A stretch of 64,000 bases of DNA from CBDIHH01 sp965279095 (lineage in GTDB: Bacteria; Pseudomonadota; Alphaproteobacteria; Caulobacterales; Caulobacteraceae): NCBI GenBank assembly GCA_965279095.1, contig CBDIHH010000003.1:124001-188000 (forward strand). Direction: 5' to 3'. Shown here piece after piece: positions 26,238-35,177 of this stretch. How positions within the stretch are numbered: the first letter of the stretch is position 1; every line of letters begins with the position of its first letter. The notes beneath the pieces were generated by a model that saw only the letters and a program-made list of their open reading frames with translations, was not told where the DNA came from and made no database searches. The translations under genes were made by a program, and so were the position numbers.

Positions 26238-28541
26238 CTAGGCCGCGTCCGCTGCCCGGGCGGCTTGAAGGGCGGTCCAGATGCGGTGAGCGGTATAGGG
26301 CATGTCCAACGCCTGCACGCCCGCCGGCGCCAGGGCGTCGAGGACGGCGTTGGCCATGGTCGGGATGGCGCCGGTGGTTCCGGCCTCGCCCGCGCCCTTG
26401 GCCCCCAGCGGGTTGGTCGGGGAGGGGACCGGGCGGTCGTAGAAGGCGAGGGTCTGGGGCAGGTCGCGGGCGTGCGGCATGAAATAGTCCATGAAGCTGC
26501 CCGTCAGGAACTGGCCGGTCTCGTCGTCGTAGATGCAGTGCTCGCCGATCACCTGGCCCAGGCCCTGCATGAAGCCGCCCTGCAGCTGGCCCTCCACCAT
26601 CACCGGGCTGATGACATTGCCGCAGTCGTCGACGCCGACGTAGTTGACCACCTGCAGCTCGCCGGTCTGCGGATCGATCTCGACCTCGGCGACGTGGGCG
26701 CTGCTGGGCCAGGACTGGGCCGAGGCCAGGGCGGTCTTCACGGTCAGGGGATGGGGGCCGTCGACGGCGGTTTCCCGGGCCAGCTCGCGCAGACTTATGG
26801 CGACATTGCTGCCCTCGGCCCGATAGAGGCCGCCCTCGAAGCGGACCTTGTCCTCGTCCACGCCCGCCTTGCGCGCCACCAGGGCGGCGCCCTTGGCGAT
26901 GACCTCGCCGGCGGCCATGTGCAGGACCCCGCCGTGGCTCATCATCGAGCGCGACCCGCCGGTGCCGCCGCCGGTCAGGGGCGGGCCGTCTGGGTCGCTG
27001 AAGCGTAGCTCGATATCCATGGGATCCATGCCCAGGCGCTCGGCGACCAGTTGCGGAAACACAGTCTCATGGCCGTGGCCCGAGGGGCCCGCCAGCACAT
27101 AGAGCCGCGCGCGGCCGTCGGGCTGGAATTCGATGACGCCCTCCTCCTGCACGCCGGCGCCGCCGGAGGGGCTGATGATCACCCCGCAGCCGATGCCGCG
27201 CAGGGCGCCGCGGGCGGCCGCCTCCCGCCGCCGCGCCTCGAAACCGGCCCAGTCCGAGCGGTCCAGGGCCTCCTGCAGCAGGCCCGGAGGATCGCCGCTG
27301 TCATAGGTGGAGCCCGTCGGGGTGGTGTAGGGAAACTGCGCCTTGGCGATCATGTTGCGGCGGCGGATCTCGATGCGGTCCACGCCGCTGACCCGCGCCG
27401 CCTCGTCCACCAGCCGCTCGATCAGATAGGTGCAGTTGGGCCTGCCGGCGCCGCGGTAGGCGGTGGTCGGGGTGGTGTTGGTGAAGACCAGCGTGTGCAG
27501 GCCGTAGACCGCCGGGATGCGATAGACCCCGACCGCCTGGCCGGCGGCGGTGGTGGCGTTGATCAGGACGCCGGCCCCGCTGTTATAGGCGCCGGAGTTG
27601 GCCAGCCATTCGATGCGGATGGCGGTGAAGCGGCCCTCGGCGTCCATGGCCATCTGACCGTGCAAGAGGGCGGCGCGGCCGTGGTGGTCGCTGACCATGG
27701 TCTCGGCGCGGGTGCCGACCCACTTGACCGGGCGGCCGACCTGCTTGGCCGCGAACAGGCAGACGAGGTATTCGGGATAGGCCTCGATGCGCACCCCGAA
27801 GGCGCCGCCCACGTCGCCGGGCATCAGCCTGATCTTGTCGGTCTTGACCCCGAGCACGCTGGCCAGACTGCCGAGCATCATCGACATGCCCTGGTTGGGC
27901 GCGTGCAGTTCGTAGGTCTGGGTCGCCGCATCGTAGGCGGCCAGGCAGGACTTGGGCTCCATGGGGTTGCCGGCCATGCGCTGGGCGTCGACGGTCACCG
28001 AGGCGGTCCAGGCGGCCTTGGCGAAGGCGGCGTTCGCGGCCGCCTCGTCCCCGTAGTCGTAGAGGAAGTTGAGGTTGCCGGGCGCCGCCTCGTGCAGCTG
28101 CGGGGCGCCCGGAGCGGCGGCCGCCCCGGCGTCGGTCACCGCCGGCAGGTCGCGGTAGTCCACCCGGATCGCCTCGGCGGCGTCGCGGGCCAGGTCGTCG
28201 CTCTCGGCCACCACCAGGGCCACCAGTTCGCCGACGAAGCGGACCCGGTCGGCGGCCAGCATCGGCCGGTCCGGCAGGGCCACCGACGAGCCGTCCTTGC
28301 CCTTGGCGGGGTTGACGGGCCGGGCGTGGAGGCCCTCGAGGTTGTCGCGGGTGAACACCGCCACCACCCCGGGCATGGCCAGGGCGGCGGACGGGTCGAT
28401 GGCGAGGATCTCCGCATGGGGCCGGTCGGCGCGCAGGAAGGCGCCGAAGGCCTGGCCGGGCAGGGTCCGGTCGGCGATGTAGCGTCCGCGGCCGGTGACG
28501 AGGCGGACGTCTTCGCGGCGTCCTTGATAGGCAAGGGTCAT
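26238..28541 (-). CDS. molybdopterin-binding large subunit of xanthine dehydrogenase/CoxL family
   Basis: A 767-residue protein; the ATG at 28541 has GGAAGG upstream. It starts directly in the aldehyde oxidase hammerhead domain (GRGRYIADRTLPGQAFGAFL), followed by the Mo-cofactor domains. AYRGAGRP matches the form II CO-dehydrogenase-like signature rather than the CoxL AYXCSFR loop, and GAKGAGEAG holds the expected catalytic Glu (about residue 719). Such enzymes hydroxylate aldehydes or N-heterocycles with water and need FAD and 2Fe-2S partner subunits. No such subunit is encoded in the window, so it is an orphan here. It is divergent from the MDR gene at 28746 with a GntR-type operator between them. 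Confidence 0.9.
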   Translation of the reverse strand: MTLAYQGRREDVRLVTGRGRYIADRTLPGQAFGAFLRADRPHAEILAIDPSAALAMPGVVAVFTRDNLEGLHARPVNPAKGKDGSSVALPDRPMLAADRVRFVGELVALVVAESDDLARDAAEAIRVDYRDLPAVTDAGAAAAPGAPQLHEAAPGNLNFLYDYGDEAAANAAFAKAAWTASVTVDAQRMAGNPMEPKSCLAAYDAATQTYELHAPNQGMSMMLGSLASVLGVKTDKIRLMPGDVGGAFGVRIEAYPEYLVCLFAAKQVGRPVKWVGTRAETMVSDHHGRAALLHGQMAMDAEGRFTAIRIEWLANSGAYNSGAGVLINATTAAGQAVGVYRIPAVYGLHTLVFTNTTPTTAYRGAGRPNCTYLIERLVDEAARVSGVDRIEIRRRNMIAKAQFPYTTPTGSTYDSGDPPGLLQEALDRSDWAGFEARRREAAARGALRGIGCGVIISPSGGAGVQEEGVIEFQPDGRARLYVLAGPSGHGHETVFPQLVAERLGMDPMDIELRFSDPDGPPLTGGGTGGSRSMMSHGGVLHMAAGEVIAKGAALVARKAGVDEDKVRFEGGLYRAEGSNVAISLRELARETAVDGPHPLTVKTALASAQSWPSSAHVAEVEIDPQTGELQVVNYVGVDDCGNVISPVMVEGQLQGGFMQGLGQVIGEHCIYDDETGQFLTGSFMDYFMPHARDLPQTLAFYDRPVPSPTNPLGAKGAGEAGTTGAIPTMANAVLDALAPAGVQALDMPYTAHRIWTALQAARAADAA

Positions 28542-28650
28542 GCAGGCCTTCCGGGTCTGGTGCGCCGGCAATGTCTGCGCGGGCGTTGGCGCCGTCAACA
28601 CCCTGCGCCCTTATCCAGCCATCAAGCTCCGATACCACACAAGACATTAT

Positions 28651-28665
28651 GGTCAACAGTTGACA
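28651..28665. promoter_or_regulatory. GntR-type operator, site 1
   Basis: GGTCAACAGTTGACA, with a perfect 13-bp core GTCAAC-A-GTTGAC (28652-28664), in the divergent region between the molybdenum hydroxylase (start 28541) and the MDR gene (start 28746). The same palindrome flanks the GntR gene at 36407. Confidence 0.75.
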
Positions 28666-28745
28666 CAAAGCGCCAGCGCCCTAAGCATTCTTGCCCATGG
28701 GATAGGACGGCGACGCCGGGACCTGTCGGTTCGTCAGGAGATGCC

Positions 28746-29789
28746 ATGAGAGCCTATGAACTCGGCGACCGGCGGGACGGCGTCACCCTGCGCATGGTCG
28801 AGCGCCCGGATCCCACGCCCGGTCGCGGCGAGGCGGTCATCAAGGTCCACGCCACGGGCCTGGGCTCGCGCGACCTCTATATCATCAAGAGCAAGCTCGA
28901 CCCCGAGGGCAAGGGCAGCCTCAACCATCCGCCGGCCCACCGCATCCCCCTGCAGGACAGCGCCGGCGAGGTGATCGCCGTGGGCAAGGGGGTCACGCGG
29001 GTAAAGATCGGCGACCGGGTGATGGCGACCCATTACCCGAGATACATCGACGGCGAGTGGGACTCGCAGATGTTCTCGGAGGACTACGGAAACATCCTCG
29101 ACGGCTTCCTGGCCGAGAAGGCCCTGCTGGCGGCCGAGGCGCTGGTGAAGATCCCGGACACCCTTTCCTATGAGGAGGCCAGCACCCTGCAGAGCTCGGG
29201 CCTGACCCCCTGGCGCTCGCTGGTGGTGGCCGGGAAGCTGAAATGCGGCGAGACGGTGCTGACCCTCGGCACGGGCAATGTGTCGATCTTCGCCCTGCAG
29301 ATCGCGCGGATGATGGGCGCGCGGGTGGCGATCACCTCGTCCAGCGACGAGCGGCTGGAGCGCATGCGCGCCATGGGCGCCGACATCACCATCAACTACC
29401 GGACCAATCCCGACTGGGACCAGGAACTGCTGGAGAAGACCGGCGGGGTCGGCGCCGATGTGGTGCTGAACAATGTCGGCCTGTCCGCCACCGAGAAGAG
29501 CCTGATGTCGGGGGCCAACAATGGCCGCATCGTGCGGGTGGGCTGGATCGACAGCCTCAATAGCCCTCCGCAGACCCTGCCCAACATGGCGGTCAAGAAC
29601 CTGATCCTCACCGGCGTCACCGTCGGCAGCCGGCGCATGTTCGAGGACTTCGTCCGCGCGGTGAGGGTCAACAAGCTGAGGCCCGTCATCGACCGCGTGT
29701 TCGCCTTCGACGAAGCCCTGGAGGCGGTCAGCTACTACGGAACGGGCCAGAAGCTGGGCAAGGTGGTGATCAAGGTCTCGCAAGACTGA
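28746..29789 (+). CDS. MDR-family NAD(P)-dependent oxidoreductase, copy 1
   Basis: A 347-residue medium-chain dehydrogenase/reductase. The ATG at 28746 has AGGAG five bases upstream. The GroES-like domain starts MRAYELGDRRDGVTLRMVER; the Rossmann fold has GTGNVSIFALQIARMMGARV and SSSDERLERMRAMGAD (cofactor site). I do not see the Cys cluster of the structural zinc site, so it belongs to the zinc-independent quinone oxidoreductase-like branch. Close relatives are at 35178, 39361 and 40447. It is transcribed toward TBDR3 and its promoter region contains GntR operator site 1. Confidence 0.87.
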   Translation: MRAYELGDRRDGVTLRMVERPDPTPGRGEAVIKVHATGLGSRDLYIIKSKLDPEGKGSLNHPPAHRIPLQDSAGEVIAVGKGVTRVKIGDRVMATHYPRYIDGEWDSQMFSEDYGNILDGFLAEKALLAAEALVKIPDTLSYEEASTLQSSGLTPWRSLVVAGKLKCGETVLTLGTGNVSIFALQIARMMGARVAITSSSDERLERMRAMGADITINYRTNPDWDQELLEKTGGVGADVVLNNVGLSATEKSLMSGANNGRIVRVGWIDSLNSPPQTLPNMAVKNLILTGVTVGSRRMFEDFVRAVRVNKLRPVIDRVFAFDEALEAVSYYGTGQKLGKVVIKVSQD

Positions 29790-29835
29790 TGGCGGCGCAG
29801 TTGGTCGCGGTCAGTTCCGCCTCTTCCTGTCGATA

Positions 29836-29850
29836 TGTTGACAGTTGACA
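29836..29850. promoter_or_regulatory. GntR-type operator, site 2 (degenerate)
   Basis: TGTTGACAGTTGACA matches TGTCAACAGTTGACA at 13 of 15 positions. It lies 92 bp upstream of the TBDR3 start, between it and the MDR gene. Confidence 0.65.
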
Positions 29851-29941
29851 TAGATCAGCGACTGACGGAGCCTTCCTCCGGTATCGCCGGTATGCGCCAC
29901 GACAAGCCCGCGCCAGCCATCACGCGTCAGAGGGAAGACCC

Positions 29942-32560
29942 ATGTTCCAACGACCCACGCTAGCCGCGACCACGGCGATCCTGACCACCCTGGTCGCCGC
30001 GGCCGGTCCCGCCATCGCCCGCGCCCAGTCGTCCGACAACGGCGCGGCCCTGGAGGAGGTGGTCGTCACCGCCGAACGCTTCACCTCCACCGTCCAGACC
30101 ACGCCGATCGCGGTGACCGCCATAAGCCCAACCGCCCTGGCCGAGCGGCGGGTGACCAACGTCCTGCAGCTGGCCAGCCAGATCCCCGGCATCGTCATCA
30201 CCCCGACCACCGGCAGCACCACCAGCGCGCGCATCGTCCTGCGGGGCGCGGGGCAGGAACAGAGCGGCATCCTGTTCGACGCGGCCGTCGGCATCTATGT
30301 CGACGACATCTACCAGCCGCGCATCAACGGCGCCTTTTTCGACTTCTTCGATATCGCCGGCGCCGAAGTCCTGCGCGGGCCGCAGGGCACGCTGTACGGC
30401 CGCAATACCTCAGGCGGCGCCATCAAGATCACCACCAAGCGCCCGTCGTTCAACCTGAATTTCGGCGGCGATCTGGCCTACGGGTCCTATGACATGTTCG
30501 ACGCCCGCGGCTATATCAGCGGGCCGATCTGGTCCGACAAGCTGGCGGGCTCCCTCTCGGCGGTGTCGCGCAAGCGCGACGGCTTCATCGACGCGCCCGC
30601 CTATGGGACGGCCAAGAACAACCGCGACAGTCGCGCCATCCGCGGCAAGCTGCTCTTCCAGCCGACCGACAACTTCGAGGTCATCGTTTCGGCCGACACG
30701 TCCGCCGACGATTCCGACCCGGGACTGGGCGTGCCTCTGCAGGTCGGCCCCGGCGTGATCGATCCGCTGGCGGTGCGCGGGCGCAGCCTCGGCAGTTCGG
30801 AATTGTTCGGACCGCAATCGGCCAAGATCACCAATTCGGGGGCCGGGATCACCGCCAGCTGGCGGATGAATTCCTACCTCACCCTGTCGTCGATCACCGG
30901 GTATCGCAATCTGCGCCTGAACCTGACGACGCCGTTCGCCCTGACCGTGGCGGCGCAGACGTCCAACAACGGGGCGCTGAACACCGGCACCAACTACCGG
31001 CTGCAGGACCATTTCCTCAGCCAGGAGGTGAACCTGACCCTGGTGACGGAACGCTTCAAGGGCGTCGCGGGCCTCTACTACTTCAAGGAGGAGGGCGGCC
31101 AGCAGTTCATCCAGCCCTATTCCACCCCGACCAACTGGAACCGCGAGACCGTCGCCACGGCGGTGTTCGCCCAGGGGACCTACACCCTGTTCGGCGGCTT
31201 CGGCGTCACCGCCGGCCTGCGCGCCACCAAGGAAGACGCCGACTTCACCCAGTTCTACTACACCCTGAGGACCACCCCCCAGTCGGCGTCCAAGAGCTTC
31301 TCGGGAACCACCCCCAAGGTGGGGATCAACTGGCAGCTGACGCCCACCATCCTGACCTATGTGTCCTACACCAAGGGCTTCAAGAGCGGCGGCTACAACG
31401 GCGTGCCGCCGAATGCCAACACCGGCGTGCCCGGAGTGGCGGGGGCGCCGACCCCGTATGGCCCCGAGGAAGTCGACAGCTATGAGGCCGGTATCAAGTT
31501 CTCGACGCCGGACAACCGCTTCCGCATCAACGCCGCGGTCTTCCAGGCCAAATACGACGGGCTGCAACTGCCCGTGTTCTTCCCCGGCACCACCACCAGC
31601 TATACCTCGAACGCCGCCGGCGCGACCATCGATGGCCTGGAGCTGGAGCCGACGTGGCAGATCACGTCCGATCTGCAAATCTACGGCAACATGGCTTTCA
31701 CGCGGGGCAAATACACCTCGCCGTTCCTCTGTTCCCTGGCCAATACCGCGATCGTCAACTGCCAGGACAGGAAGATCAAGGGCGTGATCCCCAGCAAGGT
31801 GGTGATGGGCTTCACCTATTCGCCCAGCTGGCCGTTCCTGGGCGGGGGGCTCCACTTCAATGGCCAGTGGAACCATACCGACGCCTACTACAACAACGTC
31901 GCCAACGAGATCGACCTGGTGCAGACCAAGCGGCTGGACCTGTTCGACGCCTCGGTGGCCTGGACCAGCCCGGACGAGCATTGGACCCTGTCGCTGGAGG
32001 GCCGCAACCTCGCCGACAAGGAATACAACTTGGCCGGCCTGCAGCTGGCCAACGCCACGCGCCCATCGGTGACGGCCTATCCCGGCGAGCCGCGCATGGT
32101 CGCGGTGCGTATCCGCGCCGACTTTTCCCGGAGCGACGAGCCCGTCGCGCCGCCGCCCCCGGCGCCGCCCCCTCCGCCTCCGCCCCCGCCGCCGCCCCCG
32201 CCGCCCCCGCCTCCGGTGGCCTATGAGGCGCGCGAGTTCGTGGTCTACTTCCCCTTCGACCAGTACGTCCTGACCCCGGAAGCCCAGCAGGTCATCGCGC
32301 AAGCGGCCGACTATGCGAAGACCGGCAGCGCCACCCGCGTCGTGGTGGTCGGTCACGCCGACACCTCCGGCTCGGCGGCCTACAACGTGAGGCTCTCTGA
32401 GCGTCGCGCCAAGGCGACCGCCGACGCCCTGGTGGGCTCGGGCCTGGCCCAGACCGCCCTGGCGGTCGACTGGAAGGGCGAGGCGGAACCGGCCGTCGCC
32501 ACCGGCGACGGGGTCAAGGAGCCCCTCAACCGCCGCGCCACCATCAACATCAACTTCTAG
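29942..32560 (+). CDS. TonB-dependent receptor with C-terminal OmpA-like domain (TBDR3)
   Basis: An 872-residue outer-membrane transporter. GAGGGAAG precedes the ATG. The signal peptide MFQRPTLAATTAILTTLVAA ends near ARAQ; the TonB-box-like EEVVVTAER is at 38-46; the plug has LRGPQGTLYGRNTSGGAIKI. The barrel ends RMVAVRIRADF, then a linker (734-758) and an OmpA-like domain (759-872). It is a full-length paralogue of TBDR2. With the operator upstream and the MDR, MFS, PIG3, DUF and GST genes around it, it is the probable uptake step of the GntR-controlled pathway. Confidence 0.93.
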   Translation: MFQRPTLAATTAILTTLVAAAGPAIARAQSSDNGAALEEVVVTAERFTSTVQTTPIAVTAISPTALAERRVTNVLQLASQIPGIVITPTTGSTTSARIVLRGAGQEQSGILFDAAVGIYVDDIYQPRINGAFFDFFDIAGAEVLRGPQGTLYGRNTSGGAIKITTKRPSFNLNFGGDLAYGSYDMFDARGYISGPIWSDKLAGSLSAVSRKRDGFIDAPAYGTAKNNRDSRAIRGKLLFQPTDNFEVIVSADTSADDSDPGLGVPLQVGPGVIDPLAVRGRSLGSSELFGPQSAKITNSGAGITASWRMNSYLTLSSITGYRNLRLNLTTPFALTVAAQTSNNGALNTGTNYRLQDHFLSQEVNLTLVTERFKGVAGLYYFKEEGGQQFIQPYSTPTNWNRETVATAVFAQGTYTLFGGFGVTAGLRATKEDADFTQFYYTLRTTPQSASKSFSGTTPKVGINWQLTPTILTYVSYTKGFKSGGYNGVPPNANTGVPGVAGAPTPYGPEEVDSYEAGIKFSTPDNRFRINAAVFQAKYDGLQLPVFFPGTTTSYTSNAAGATIDGLELEPTWQITSDLQIYGNMAFTRGKYTSPFLCSLANTAIVNCQDRKIKGVIPSKVVMGFTYSPSWPFLGGGLHFNGQWNHTDAYYNNVANEIDLVQTKRLDLFDASVAWTSPDEHWTLSLEGRNLADKEYNLAGLQLANATRPSVTAYPGEPRMVAVRIRADFSRSDEPVAPPPPAPPPPPPPPPPPPPPPPPVAYEAREFVVYFPFDQYVLTPEAQQVIAQAADYAKTGSATRVVVVGHADTSGSAAYNVRLSERRAKATADALVGSGLAQTALAVDWKGEAEPAVATGDGVKEPLNRRATININF
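32141..32215 (+). repeat. proline-rich linker coding repeat in TBDR3
   Basis: 25 codons, PVA followed by runs of Pro with one Ala, between the barrel and the OmpA-like domain. Confidence 0.9.
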
Positions 32561-32596
32561 AGCCTGTTTGCTTCAGACAGAATCGCTCAACCCCAC

Positions 32597-32689
32597 CCCG
32601 ATCTTCCCGGCGAAGGCCGGGATCCAGATCCTAAAGTGCGGACGTCGAGCCATACGATCTGGGCCCCGGCATTCGCCGGGGTGATCGGG
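32597..32689. repeat. inverted repeat element after TBDR3
   Basis: The 34-bp arms 32597-32630 and 32656-32689 are imperfect inverted copies (CCCGATC...CCAGATC against GATCTGG...GATCGGG). It lies between the convergent TBDR3 and MFS genes and may terminate transcription from either side. Its sequence differs from the element at 21729. Confidence 0.65.
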
Positions 32690-32746
32690 AATTGGATCGG
32701 TTTGGACCCGACTAAAGGCAGCCTGCTCTAGGCTCCCGGAGCGGTC

Positions 32747-34105
32747 CTATTGCGCCCAGGCCTTCGCGGCCTGGGCGGCCCGTCGGTAGGCCGCGGCGCC
32801 GACCAGGAGGATGACCACCGCGATGGCGCTGCACAGGGCATAGACGGTCGCCAGGCCCTGGCCCACGCCCGCCGGGCCATCGAACAGGGTGTCTGTCAGG
32901 ATGCCCACAGCCGCCCCGCCGACCGTGTAGGCGATCAGCCCCGTCAGCAGGGTTTAAATGGCCACCACCTTGCCGCGCATCTCATTGGGGGTGATCTGGC
33001 TGAGGGCGGTCATGGCCGCGGTGATCGACCAGATGCCGCAGAAGTTGGTGATGATGTGGAAGGCCATGGACAGGGCCGGGTTCGGCGCCAGGGCCTTGGC
33101 CGTGCCGAAGATCCCCCAGACCACCGTCTGTCCGAGGATCACCAGGATCGGCCCGTCGTCGCGGCCCGTCTTCGCCAGATAGGTCAGCAGCCACCCGGCG
33201 GAGAGGGCGCTGAACACCCCGCACGGGAAGCTGATCATGCCGAAGATGGTGCCGAAGCGGCTTGGCGACCAGTCGTAGACGCGGATGAACAGGGACGGGA
33301 ACCAGGCGGTCTGGGCCGCCACCATGACGCCCGTCAGCAGCCCGCCCATCATCACGGCGACATAGGCGAGGGCGTGGGTCCGCATGTGCGCGATCACGGC
33401 CGCGAAGGACTGGGAGCCCTGGTTGACAGCCCGCTCGCGGCGCGGCGGCTCGCGCACGGTCAGCAGCATCAGCAGCGAGACCACCAGACCCGGCGCGCCG
33501 ATCACCATGAAGGCGATCTGCCAGTCGCGCATGGCCTGCAGGCCCGGAATGCCGAGGTCGCGGATCGCGGCGGCCATGTCGATGGCGAAGCCGCTGAGGA
33601 AATAGGCCATCGCCGAGCCGGCGGCGCCGCCGATCATGAACACGCCCATGGCCCGGGCCCGGTGCTGCGGCGCGAAATAGTCCGAGATCAGCGATGTCGA
33701 GGCGGGCATCAGCACCGCCTCGCCGGCGCCCACCGCCACCCGCCCCATGAACAGCTGGCCGAAGGACCGCGCCAGACCGCAGGACATGGCCGCCGCGCTC
33801 CAGAACAGGATCGCCGCCGCCAGCATCCGCCCACGCTTCCAGCGATCGACGAGAAAACCCATCGGCAGGCCGAAGGCGGTGTAGAAGATCGAGAAGGCCA
33901 GGCCCTGCAGCAGGCCGATCTGCGTGTCGCTGATGCCCAGGTCATGCTTGATCGGATCCACCATCAGCCCGATGGCGATGCGGTCGAGGATGGCGAAGGC
34001 GTAGGCCAGCATCAGCACGCCCAGCACGTAGGAGGCGTAGGGCAGGCTGGGCCAGGGGGCGGAGGTCGGCGCGGGCTCGGGCGTTCCGGTGGGGGCGCCG
34101 GCCAT
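32747..34105 (-). pseudogene. MFS transporter interrupted by an in-frame TAA
   Basis: The open frame from the ATG at 34105 stops at TAA (32954-32956) after 383 residues, ending TPNEMRGKVVAI. Beyond the stop the same frame continues without a shift for 69 codons to a TAG at 32747, reading TLLTGLIAYTVGGAAVGILT and ending AAKAWAQ. This matches the missing last helices of the paralogue at 5559-6953 (VALYTLATGL...ERAKAW). The stop replaces what is Tyr in that relative, a one-base change. Either the gene is a recent pseudogene, the truncated protein works, or the base is a sequencing error. It is 2 nt downstream of the PIG3 gene. Confidence 0.8.
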
Positions 34106-34107
34106 GC

Positions 34108-35112
34108 TCAGCGTTCGGTCTGCAGGATGATCTTGCCGGCGTGATCGCTGGCGTCCAGCCGCTGGTGCGCCAGCGCCGCCTGCGACAGGGGGAAGACCGC
34201 GTCGATCAGGGGTTTCAGGCGGCCGGCCTCCACGAGGGGCCAGATCTTGCGCTCGATCTGGTCGGAGATGCGCGCCTTGCGGGCCACGCTCTGGCCGCGG
34301 AGGGATACACCGGTGATCGTCAGTCGTCGGAACATCACCTGCACCGGCTTGAAGGTGGCGTCCAGCACCCCGCCCATGGTCCCGATGAGCACCAGGCGGC
34401 CGTCGTCGTCCAGGGCCTCCAGATTGCGGGGCACATAGTCGCCGGCCACCATGTCGAGGATCACGTCGACGCCGCGACCGCCGGTCTCGTCACGCACCAC
34501 CTGGACGAAGTCCTCGGTGCGATAGTTGATCGCCCGGTCCGCGCCCAGCTTCAGGCAGGCGTCGCACTTGGCGTCGGACCCGGCGGTGACGAAGATGCGG
34601 CCGGCGCCCAGCCCCTTGGCCATCATGATCGCCGTGGTGCCGATGCCGCTGGCGCCGCCGTGGATCAACAGGGTCTCGCCCGCCAGCAGCCGGCCCTGGT
34701 CGTAGAGGGCCGACCAGTTGGTGGCCAGGGTCTCGGGCAGGGCGGCCCCCTCGACGAAGGACAGGCCGGCCGGCATCGGCAGGGCCTGGCCCTCAGGCAT
34801 GACCACATAGTCGGCATAGCCGCCGCCCACCACGAGCCCGCAGATGCGGTCGCCGACCTTGAACCGCGACGGCCCGCCGCCGAGGGCGGCCACCTCGCCA
34901 GCGACCTCGACCCCCAGGATCGGCGTCGTGCCCGCCGGCGGGGTGTAGCGGCCGCGCCGCTGCAGGGCGTCCACCCGGTTGACCCCGGCCGCCGCGATCC
35001 TGACCAGCAGTTCCCCGGATCCAGGCTGGGGAATGGGGCTGCGGATCACGCGCGGCGTCGCCGTCTCGCTGGGCTCGAACACGTCGACGGCCATCATGTC
35101 GGATGCGGGCAT
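34108..35112 (-). CDS. PIG3-type NAD(P)H:quinone oxidoreductase
   Basis: A 334-residue zinc-independent MDR protein. The GroES-like domain has GVNRVDALQRRGRYTPPAG and GVEVAGEVAALG; the cofactor domain has LLIHGGASGIGTTAIMMAKG (an AxxGxxG-like motif) and LGADRAINYRTEDF. These are hallmarks of the PIG3/QOR branch, which reduces quinones or conjugated enones with NADPH. It is distinct from the four MDR paralogues nearby. It sits between the MDR gene at 35178 (65 bp upstream) and the MFS pseudogene (2 bp downstream), all on one strand, and is probably controlled from operator site 3. Confidence 0.88.
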   Translation of the reverse strand: MPASDMMAVDVFEPSETATPRVIRSPIPQPGSGELLVRIAAAGVNRVDALQRRGRYTPPAGTTPILGVEVAGEVAALGGGPSRFKVGDRICGLVVGGGYADYVVMPEGQALPMPAGLSFVEGAALPETLATNWSALYDQGRLLAGETLLIHGGASGIGTTAIMMAKGLGAGRIFVTAGSDAKCDACLKLGADRAINYRTEDFVQVVRDETGGRGVDVILDMVAGDYVPRNLEALDDDGRLVLIGTMGGVLDATFKPVQVMFRRLTITGVSLRGQSVARKARISDQIERKIWPLVEAGRLKPLIDAVFPLSQAALAHQRLDASDHAGKIILQTER

Positions 35113-35177
35113 GGGACTCTCACTCGGCCAAAACTGTCTGGATCAAGGGGGGCCGCGGCACGGCGGTCAAGGCGGCT

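Noticed and set aside
24345..29789. Long plus-strand frames opposite the flavoprotein and molybdenum hydroxylase genes, one running into MDR copy 1
   Set aside because: Only the last part, from 28746, is a real gene (MDR copy 1); the rest has no protein-like features.
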